DNA of 64,000 bases, taken from positions 9,300,001-9,364,000 of the forward strand of contig CM082587.2 of the NCBI GenBank assembly GCA_040954595.2, in the 5' to 3' direction. The position numbers and the translations under genes were made by a program. How positions within the stretch are numbered: position 1 is the first letter of the stretch; each line of letters opens with the position of its first letter. This stretch comes from Balanoglossus misakiensis (Eukaryota; Hemichordata). Below, piece by piece: positions 57,101-64,000 of this stretch. A model generated the notes under the pieces. That model was not told the DNA's origin and searched no databases. It saw only the letters and a program-made list of their open reading frames with translations.

Positions 57101-60100
57101 ACAAAATCCTTCACAGTCTTCTCTGGTTCGAGCAACTAATGAATATGTATCAAATTTGGTTTTGAGGTCACAGAATAAAAAGCCTAGTAGTGTTTTGAAT
57201 TTTGTACTATCTAATTTGCATATCAGTGCCATCAGGAGGTGCACGCTCACAATCATGCAGATTTTGGTTTCATCCAAACTGTGAAATTTGGTGTCCCAAA
57301 ACAGCCCATGTCACTGGCAAAAAGATACAGGTGTTCCATCTCAAAGTGGCCGCTATCAGGACTTCAACATTGATCATTGATTGTTAACATGTCATTGCAG
57401 ATGGCAAAGATGAGGCTAGGAAAGACCCGGATGAAAACCAAACAAGTTCAAGCAATGTAGACAGTGTACCTAAACCTGGTGCTTTCTTCTTTACTGGTGA
57501 GCAACTTGTACAAAGTTGGGGCATTTGGAGAGTGACAGCACAGATATTATCAAAGCAAAGGATAAACCAAACATAAAATGATAGTTAAATAATAACACAT
57601 GTTAATCAAGGGCAATATTTTGACTTTCAGTATGCAGGGGGTGATGTCTGACCATCTTGATGATGGCCAAACAGTCACTTTTGTATAATGTTTTAGCACA
57701 CTTCCTGTCATGTTTCCTGGCAGAATTCATGCATATAACGTGCAGACACGTGCAATTGGAGTAGAGCATACATTGAATCGTTTACAAAACCACATACCTG
57801 TACTTCCACCCTAAAAGTACTATGCTACATATCATAATTCTGAGTCTATTACTTTCTTTTACCACCCTTTTTAATGAGTTTATATATTTATTTATTTCTC
57901 CTCAGATGCATCATCAGTTGGAAAAACCAGCAGTGGAACAGCACTGCAGTCTGGCTCTGATAAACCATTTGCTGCAGCAATTACTAAACCGTTGACTGTG
58001 ACAACTTCATCTGTATCTGGTACAGCTGATGTAGCACCCGGTACAACCACTGTCATGCCTACAAATACAACTGGATTGGATTCTACAGGAAAAGTGTCTG
58101 GCCCACTTTCGATGTCTTCACTGCTCAGCAAACCAGTGCCTCCAGACAGCGAATCGACTTTGGGAACAACAGCAGATGTTGCAGCCAGTGTTGCTGCTAC
58201 AACTAGCGAAACAGCAACCACAACACAGTCAACAGTAGCTGCAATCCCTGCGACCACTCCTACTACTATGACAATTTCTGAACCCACTAAACCTGCTGCA
58301 AAAGTGACTGCATCGAATGCTACTACAAGCGTGGGTGTTTCTGACCTTGGAAATGTGGTCTCCCAGGAGTCAGCATCATCTGAAGCGAATATACTTCACT
58401 CTACTAAAACAGCACCATCTGCAACACAGGGCACTCCATCAAATACAGCAGCAACTACTTTAGCAGCAGCAACTGGTAGTGTGTTCAGACAAACATCTTC
58501 ATCAGCTGATGGTCAGTCAGAGACAGGAGGGGGATTATTTGGCTCCACTGTGGGGGGAGTAGCGCTACCCTCCTCTCAGTCAATAAAACCGGTTGCATCA
58601 TCTTCAACCACTACGCCACCATCTGGGTTGAGTTTAAGCAGTACTTCGGGTGTAAGCCAAACCACTACAAGCAATACAGGTGATTCACACTTGATCATTA
58701 CTGATGATGGGCCTAGAATTACTGAATATACTGTAAACCACTTTATTTTCGCGAGTTAAAATTTTCGCGACATCGAGAGAGGCCACTATTTCGCGAGTAT
58801 TAATTTTCGCGTTCTCTTATTTCATTTATTTTCACGCTATTTTGGCTCGCGTATTTTGCGAAAATTTATTGCTCGTGAAAATAAAGTGTTTTACAGTATT
58901 AAGACTTCCCATTATCAAAGTGAGAGATGGCTATGGAAAGAATAAGGTGGTTCTCCTCTTTGTCAATGTCAAACGCGGTCAATTTATGATGCTGAGCCAA
59001 AATTCTGTCTATTCAGAACCATATCATCATGTGTGCTCTCTAACATGTGGTTGTAAACTCTGAGTTAAAGTGAAGGGGTCTTCGCGCCACGTTTGTTTGT
59101 TTATAAACATTACAATACATCCACAAATCTGTGAAATTAGATAATTCTTAGAATGAACGAAGCAGCCAACCATAGTGTAGACTGGGCATGACAGCAACTG
59201 AAGATCCTAGTAGGTCGTGGCGACTGCAGTGAGGTTTGTGCTGGTATGGGAGGACATATTCTCATCAAGGGGGACACCCTCGCGGCGCGAAGACCCCTTC
59301 CCTTTAAATAAGGCATAGCAGAAATTACTTGGCCCATACGATCTTTACAAAGAGAGAATTCTTTAATATGGGTTTATGGACATACATTGTACTCAAGTGC
59401 CGTGATGCTGCAAAAAGCTTGTCCACTGCTGTGGAATCTTTCTACAGTTCTACTTTTTAGGCGCAGTGTTCATATGCATTCATTTGTATTTCATATAACC
59501 ATGGAGGATTGATTTATGCAAGATGGGCACATCCAAAAAAAGTTGGCAGATAAAATTTCACATGGATTAACTCAGACATAAACTTGTATTCACAACAATT
59601 TCAGCTGACTCACAACCGATTTCAATTTTGCAGGCTTTGGATCATTTTTCAGTCAACCCACATCAACAACTAGTAGTGGTCTGTTTGGACAATCAGCAAC
59701 TGCAACATCTAAGCCAAGTATATTTGGACAATCCACATCAACCTCTTCAAGCAGTGGTCTATTTGGACAGACGGCAGAAACTACTTCAAGTGGCGGTCTA
59801 TTCGGGCGACAGGCTGCAACTACTTCACAGGGTGGTCTATTTGGACAAACAACATCTACTTCAGGCGGTGGTGGTCTTTTTGGACAAGCAACAACTTCCT
59901 CAGGCTTGTTTGGATCTGGCACATCTACTTTCAGTCAAGCACCGTCTGGGTCCTTATTTGGCCAACAGTTGCCGGCTACAGCTTCAGCTGGATTTGGTCA
60001 GCCATCAACCTTGAGCAGCGGTTCTTTTCTTGGTGCTGGCAGTGGCATGTTCAGTGGTCTTGGTGGCAAACCAAGCACAGAGGCTGCAAACAAGAATCCC

Positions 60101-63100
60101 TTTGGCAATGCACCTACTTCTTCATTTGGAAATGCAAGTGAATGTAAGTCGTCCCAAAGCAGACTTTTCATTTCATGTTTAAGGATGTGCACGCAGAACG
60201 TAAACCGGTAAACTGTGCGAACTTGTGCGTATGTGTCTCTTCCCATAGGATTACATTGAGATTGCTAGAAAACTCGCTTCTACTATTGTCATTTTCACAA
60301 AATTTTACACATAGCTCAGTCAAGTAAAAATTTCATTGGTCAAATAAAATCGTATGAGACGCTCTATTTTGAGATAAACTTTGTTAAATGTTTTGCCCAT
60401 AGACAAAACGACTGGCGAAAAAATGCGGACTCAGCAGTTTTGGTCAATTATCGACTAATATTCTCAGCTTTGTATTTCAAAAACAAGCAGGATGACCACT
60501 ATATTTATTACAGAAACTTATTATGCTTAAAAAGGAGAAATTCAAATCCACAATGAAAAGAAATGACAATACTGTCTGTCAATTTTACTGATCATACATC
60601 CTTAAAACTTTACTTTCAATTAGTGGTGTCCTGGAGGATGTGTGCCTCGGACAATACTTAAGCTGTATCGGCATAAAACTTGGTATTTTGTGAATAATAT
60701 TATACTGTGTGCACGTTCCTTGCAAATGCTGAATTTGAGATAACAGGTTTGTTAATATCAAGTAGATGCAAAGAGCACAATCCAGCAGAGATCACTGCCT
60801 TCCATTCAGAGACTTTAAATATGCACTTCAGTCAAGTGCAGGCAACTCCGCAAGTTTACATTTTAAAAATAATCTGAAGGAATACAAGTATATCTTGTTT
60901 ATTCTATGTCCATTTTCCAGCATCGGTTGTATTTGGTAGTGGTGGTGCCAAGTCATTTGGTGATAGTGGTAAGTCATTCTTTTGTCAAATCGTTCATCTT
61001 CACATATCAAAATATATAAAAAATTTCCAGGAGTCAGATTGTTGAATTTTACTGGCTTCTATAGATTTCTGTAGAAGTCTATACATGATTCTAGTTAATT
61101 TGAAATATGGAAAGTAATGCCCAGATCGAGACAAGGTTATACCAATTACCTAGGAATTCTGGACTATTCTGCTGTTATATCTAGTCAATACAAGCTACTC
61201 ATATTTGTACTGGCCACCAATAATATGCTTTTTGGTCAAAGTGAAAGTTTCACATTTATTTAAATATTAATTTATAGGTCAAGGTAGTTTCAGTGGCAGC
61301 TTTTCTGCAGCAAGTACTGGTGGCGTTGGTACAGCTGGCTTTGGAGCAGTTCAGAATCCACAACAAACAGGTATTCTATGATGTTCATGGTGTTTTGATA
61401 TTTCCATCACAAGTTGAACACACTTCGGTCAATTCTGCCACAGTAATACTTCTAGTTCTATATCTTCCCAAAGGGACCATAAATGTTTTGATAAGTGATT
61501 GGTTCCTATAGTTTCTCAAAAAAATCTCTACTGTCTCAACTGAAAACATAGATAAAATATGAAAATATAAATATTTCTTTGAAATTGGCTATCTCAAGCA
61601 AGTTAGTGTATGTTTGCCATTGAAAACTTTGAATGGTACAAAATGACTGTGCACACAGTTTGTGCACATTGAAAATGTGCCATGCGCTAAGAGGGCGCAC
61701 TTTGCCGATTTCTGACTGATCACATACCTGCACTTATCACATAAAACACTGTGGGCTGCCTGTTGTGATCTTTACAGTTACATATTGTAGCTTTTTTTTC
61801 ACCTGGTGGAAACAAAAGTCTTTCTATTATGTTGACTGGTAAATACTGTGTAACCAGTGAATCAAATACACCAAGCCTGAATTACGTGATTTTAAACACC
61901 GGACATTCTTTGAAAAACAGACTTTTTTTGTCAATTATGCTTTCATGTCAACCATGTGTTTTACATGAATCATAACTTAGATTATCAATTACATTGTGTA
62001 TATGATTGTTATTCTACCAGTGGGTGTAGAATGACACATCTCTTTGATGTCCTTTCTGACATCATCACTTCAAAGATAACTAATTTGCCAAATTCTAACA
62101 GAACACATGCTAAACACCATGCATTGCAGAACTATTTATTAACCAAATTGACCTTAGTATTCAGAAACTGGCTTCATTGTGTCCATATAATTATAAGTGA
62201 TATTGACCCAGTGTATTTCTTGTCTTCTATGACTGGACAAGTTGGGTCAGTCAAACCTTCCCGGGTATGCCATATGAATGATTTCATTCGACAATTGCAG
62301 AGGATGCAATTGATTTCCGGTTTCCCACAGTGCGACTGATAATCTGGCTTTACTCCGAGTATTGTGAGGTGGCCTAATCAAAAACACCTGTGTTCTGTCT
62401 ACTTCAGGAGCAACAAGTGGTTTTGGTGGCAGTGCTGCATTCGGTGGATCCCCTTCATTTGGTTCTCCTCCAGCATTTGGTTCCCAACCCGTCTTTGGCA
62501 GCAGTAGTCCTACCTTTCCAAACACAGCCACCAGTGGCTCTGTTTTTGGAGCATCTTCAACCATGGCTAGTGGCTTTGCAAGGCAAGTGAAAATAACAAA
62601 CTTTAGATGAGTTTTCAGCATTGTCAAGATTATTTACCAAATAATTTGTAAATTTAGACACAGTATTCAAGCCAGGATCCTCAGTCTTGTACTATTATGC
62701 TAATATCGATTGTCTCTTGAGTCAAATGACAGGTTAGGTTTGATGTTTCAGTTTGTCAACTGTTTTATGGAGAGGCATTCCTAAACATGGGTCACCTCCA
62801 GTTGTATATATACACATACACCATTTGATGTACATTGTACTATTTTAATACAGGTCGTTGTTTTCCGTGGAAAATTTCTGATAAACAAGATAAGATTCTG
62901 ATTATCTTTAATGAGAAATATGTTTCTTTCAAACTGAAGGTAAACCAGCCATAGATTACATGGTTGTTGGCAGTTGCACAGTTGTTTATGCATGACAAAA
63001 TAACTCTCTCATGCACATGTATATAACTGACTGTCATCACCAAGTGTGCAAGTTGTTGTTAACTTGCAATCTGTGACAATAATTTCAGCCTGGCAAATAG

Positions 63101-63872
63101 TAACACGTCACCTACATTTGGAGGATTGGCAGCTCAGTCACCAGCGGCACCAACCTTTGGTTCACTCACTGCTCAGCAAGATCAGCCAGCAGGTTTTGGT
63201 AGTGCAGCTTCAAATTTTGGTTCTCCTGCAGCATTTGGAGGTTGGTGCAGATTTACTTCTGTCTATTATGACCTCATTGTGGAATTCTTCCACCTGTTTC
63301 CGTCATCAGTTTGCGCTCTTCATCAAAACTGTCTGTTTGGGTTTAGAGCTAAAATGTTAATGACAATCAGTGATCATTACAAGAAACCCCTCAAATTTCT
63401 AACATAAATGACAATGCCCCAACTGCTATACCTCATGATTTTAACAAGGCCGATGCAAATTTAAAGGTATGCAGTCACCTGTGGATAATTTGCTATAGTT
63501 ACCATGGCAAATTGAGATCTGGCCAATCACAGATTTTCAGTGGGTGGCACCTGCGAAAAAAAGAGCGCCACCATTTGTTCTTTAGAATGCTCAAATACGC
63601 CATTTCAGCCAAATATGGGCGTATGTAAATTGGAGGTGACTGTATATGTACCTTTAAATAGCAGCAACTGTGAGTGGTCGTGACAGTGTCAAGAAGAATC
63701 ACATATCAGTAACAATATGGAAATAGTCATGGTTATTGATGTGGTGTCATTATTTGAAGTTGTCAGTATGCAATCTTATCCAGAATTCTTTTGAATGTCA
63801 TAATTTTATAGGCTCACCGTCATTCGGTGGTGGAAGTCCTGCTTTTGGTGGTGGTGACCAGAGTAAGCAACA
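37779..63872 (+). CDS. NUP214: Nuclear pore protein Nup214 (CAN), nearly complete
   Basis: At least 31 exons join in one frame of about 2236 codons (human Nup214 is 2090 residues). Order: seven-bladed beta-propeller (about residues 1-430), Ser/Thr-rich FG linker with a 42-bp tandem repeat (571-682), coiled-coil region (about 870-1110), then a long Ser/Thr/Pro-rich FG tail. Nup214 sits on the cytoplasmic face of the pore with Nup88 and Nup62; its propeller binds the mRNA-export helicase DDX19/Dbp5, and its FG tail binds exportin-1. Clear landmarks are VCWSPKGKQ, SSDNLTLS, TLPPAPIFM, CPFYMVN and GLGGKPSTEAANKNPFG. The start ATG has good context (A at -3, G at +4). Two introns use GC donors. The final codons are uncertain. 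Confidence 0.96.
38428..38517. repeat. Foldback in NUP214 intron 1
   Basis: TAGCTCTGCGTGGCAGGG with GTGTTGTTAC on the left pairs with GTAACAACAC and CCCTGCCACACAGAGCTA on the right: a 90-bp near-palindrome. Confidence 0.75.
43005..43200 (-). repeat. Dispersed repeat, inverse copy of about 8030-8225
   Basis: The reverse complement matches 8030-8225 closely, sharing blocks such as CTCATATGGTCGACACAATT and GATGATGGGTCATTCTGAAG. One copy is in ARHGAP39 intron 8 (+) and one in NUP214 intron 7 (-). No coding content; family unknown. Confidence 0.8.
43424..43760 (-). mobile_element. TTAAGGATGT-family element, copy 2 (reverse)
   Basis: The reverse complement resembles 13440-13660 and 60400-60600 (shared TTTCAAAAA, AGTGACC and CAACAATTAA blocks). 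The far end is not clear. It is eroded relative to the 60179 copy. Confidence 0.6.
45190..45387. mobile_element. TACTGTAAA-family MITE, copy 2
   Basis: The ends TAGTGTAAAACGGGTTATTTT and AAATAACCCATTTTACAGTA are inverted repeats. The interior shares ATTAATTTTCGTGTTCTC and TTTTACGCGACTTTTTATTT with copy 1. It lies directly after NUP214 exon 10. Confidence 0.8.
45630..45917. mobile_element. TTAAAGGGACAAAG foldback MITE, copy B (left end missing)
   Basis: The right end is GACTTTGTCCCTTTAA. The interior palindrome around CACACACAACTTCCATCC and GGATGGAAGTTGTGTGTG matches copies A and C. The left terminal 50-60 bases are absent. Confidence 0.85.
45979..47785 (+). CDS. NUP214: NUP214 exons 11-13: linker with FG motifs and tandem repeats
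   Basis: Exons 45979-46108, 46458-47365 and 47498-47785. Exon 12 encodes FSFG motifs and eight tandem copies of a 14-residue unit (positions 46756-47091). Exon 13 is Thr/Pro-rich with repeated LPSTT motifs. The long antisense and alternate frames across exon 12 are shadows of the repeat. Intron 45165-45978 holds two mobile elements (45190-45387, 45630-45917). Intron 47786-48596 holds one (48115-48469). Confidence 0.92.
46756..47091 (+). repeat. Coding minisatellite: eight 42-bp units in NUP214 exon 12
   Basis: The unit encodes QPGVTSTSQPIGQF. Units 1-5 read TST and units 6-8 read TSA at the variable position; the last ends GQS. Copies are nearly identical at the DNA level, indicating recent unequal exchange or gene conversion. 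The period is a multiple of three, so copy-number change keeps the frame. Confidence 0.95.
48115..48469. mobile_element. TTAAAGGGACAAAG foldback MITE, copy C (complete)
   Basis: This is a full 355-bp copy bounded by TTAA on each side, with ends AAAGGGACAAAGTCTCTCTC and GAGAGAGACTTTGTCCCTTT. The whole element is nearly one palindrome, folding at the ATTCATTTTGG repeats in the middle. It has no coding content. The TTAAAGGGA end fits TTAAAGGRR. Confidence 0.88.
48597..50735 (+). CDS. NUP214: NUP214 exons 14-17: coiled-coil region
   Basis: Exons 48597-48745, 49200-49343, 49771-50036 and 50574-50735. They encode heptad-like helices (FQRELDELKGRTVDFVVGAD, ELKSLTLNAAVLVEEGKIRS, RRLQELKEQLQKLKLYNSTS) and the conserved RSRPLDPASG segment. 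In other animals this region pairs with Nup88 and Nup62. The intron before exon 16 contains an (ATC)n microsatellite (about 49648-49716) that yields a spurious poly-His frame. Intron 50037-50573 shows nothing else. Confidence 0.93.
51048..51104. repeat. (TTTA)n microsatellite
   Basis: About 14 uninterrupted TTTA units in NUP214 intron 17. Confidence 0.95.
51247..53911 (+). CDS. NUP214: NUP214 exons 18-20: post-coil region
   Basis: Exons 51247-51326, 52353-52430 and 52945-53911. Exon 19 encodes KKQTQLREILSQRQMTPTR, matching the short basic motif of vertebrate Nup214. Exon 20 (967 nt) encodes Ser/Thr/Pro/Gln-rich, probably disordered sequence ending in PPVVNIKNID, which resembles the vertebrate PQVVNVQEL motif. 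Intron 50736-51246 has a (TTTA)n repeat (51048-51104); intron 51327-52352 has a CR1/L2-like LINE fragment; intron 52431-52944 shows nothing. Confidence 0.92.
51440..52023 (-). mobile_element. 5'-truncated CR1/L2-type LINE fragment
   Basis: A 193-codon open frame (51442-52023) encodes the C-terminal part of a CR1/L2-group reverse transcriptase protein: CNSLLFGLPQSAINLLQRSQ, ITLHWLPVCARIEYKILLL, YTPSRSLRS, AFSYAAPKLWNSLPNDIR. On the minus strand the DNA just past the frame reads CATATAAATTTGTTGATTGATTGA, a 3' end of the kind typical of these LINEs. The reverse transcriptase core is missing, so the copy is inactive. Confidence 0.9.
55033..58679 (+). CDS. NUP214: NUP214 exons 21-25: FG-region, first part
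   Basis: Exons 55033-55135, 55298-55460, 55734-55811, 57401-57496 and 57906-58679. Motifs include GFMFGI, GFSFK, PGAFFFTG and, in exon 25, GGGLFGS; the rest is Ser/Thr/Ala-rich, as expected for the disordered tail. Intron 53912-55032 holds no recognised element. Intron 55812-57400 (1.6 kb) contains no gene; sequence near 56030-56300 loosely resembles 8880-9110. Intron 57497-57905 has a short relative of the 17519 palindrome. Confidence 0.9.
58729..58898. mobile_element. TACTGTAAA-family MITE, copy 3
   Basis: The ends TACTGTAAACCACTTTATTTT and AAAATAAAGTGTTTTACAGTA are inverted repeats; the element is 170 bp with TA at both ends. It starts only 50 bases after NUP214 exon 25. Confidence 0.85.
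59065..59307. mobile_element. TTAA-bounded MITE with GGGGTCTTCGCG arms
   Basis: TTAAAGTGAAGGGGTCTTCG on the left and CGAAGACCCCTTCCCTTTAA on the right form the ends of a 243-bp unit in NUP214 intron 25. The right end reads TTAAAGGGA outward, fitting TTAAAGGRR. Confidence 0.8.
59634..63872 (+). CDS. NUP214: NUP214 exons 26-31: FG/GLFG tail, end uncertain
   Basis: Exons 59634-60143, 60921-60968, 61278-61370, 62408-62582, 63089-63240 and 63812 to about 63872. Exon 26 has repeated GLFG motifs and the conserved FSGLGGKPSTEAANKNPFG. Later exons have FGG, FGS and FGQ motifs. Exon 29 must end at a GC donor (AG/GCAAGT); the nearby GT donor would lead to an early stop. In exon 31 the frame meets TAA at 63874-63876, but a strong donor (CA/GTAAGT) sits just before it, so a further exon may lie beyond the window. 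An alternative donor is at 63863. Confidence 0.88.
60179..60605 (+). mobile_element. TTAAGGATGT-family element, copy 3
   Basis: Bounded by TTAA with short inverted ends GGATGT and ACATCC. The 430-bp interior matches 13250-13660. No coding content. Confidence 0.75.
63461..63657. mobile_element. TTAA-bounded MITE in NUP214 intron 30
   Basis: TTAAAGGTATGCAGTCACCT on the left and AGGTGACTGTATATGTACCTTTAA (a few mismatches) on the right bound a 197-bp unit. The ends resemble those of the other TTAA elements. Confidence 0.75.
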
Positions 63873-64000
63873 GTAAGTTGAATCTTTCTATGGATTTCTT
63901 TTCAATCATTTTTGAAGAATGTCACAATTTTGCAATACAATGCTTTGGTGAACGTTCAGCTTTGCCGGCCAGACCTGGGCATGTGTAAAGGATGAACACC

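Noticed and set aside
57892-58287. 131-residue minus-strand frame
   Set aside because: It is a shadow of NUP214 exon 25, which has splice signals and a frame continuous with its neighbours.

Overview
This is a stretch of animal nuclear DNA, AT-rich (estimated by eye at 36-39% GC), with three multi-exon genes on the + strand, head to tail. Exons are short (48-1430 nt), nearly all introns obey GT-AG, and introns and spacers are full of small inverted-repeat transposons and LINE pieces. The proteins are vertebrate-like, and two apparent U12-type introns are present. This fits an invertebrate deuterostome (lancelet, hemichordate or echinoderm) or another intron-rich invertebrate. I cannot fix the species.

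Layout. (1) 46-9735: the 3' part of an ARHGAP39/Vilse (CrossGAP) orthologue, a Rho GTPase-activating protein with MyTH4 and RhoGAP domains; its 5' end, with the expected WW domains, lies upstream. A poly(A) signal follows at 9835. (2) 9841-17006: a 7-kb spacer with no gene seen, holding a decayed LINE copy, foldback elements and a long CA microsatellite. (3) 17007-34747: a complete GBE1 (glycogen branching enzyme) gene, 13 exons, predicted 693 aa, all catalytic residues present. Its last intron holds a three-layer transposon nest with an uninterrupted LINE reading frame. (4) 34748-37778: spacer and probable GBE1 3' UTR. (5) 37779 to about 63872: an almost complete NUP214 nucleoporin gene, at least 31 exons and about 2236 codons, encoding an N-terminal beta-propeller, a coiled-coil region and a long FG-repeat tail; the last codons may lie beyond the window.

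The three genes act in unrelated processes (Rho signalling, glycogen synthesis, nuclear transport), and nothing suggests joint function. The most notable features are an AT-AC U12-type intron in the MyTH4 domain of ARHGAP39, a GT-AG U12-type intron in GBE1, two GC-AG introns in NUP214, many inverted-repeat elements bounded by TTAA (some matching the TTAAAGGRR end motif of T2/Kolobok-type MITEs), the nested LINE whose open frame starts inside a transposon arm, a 42-bp coding minisatellite in NUP214, and GLFG motifs in a Nup214-type protein. All exon limits come from reading splice signals, frame continuity and remembered family similarity; no alignment or search was run.
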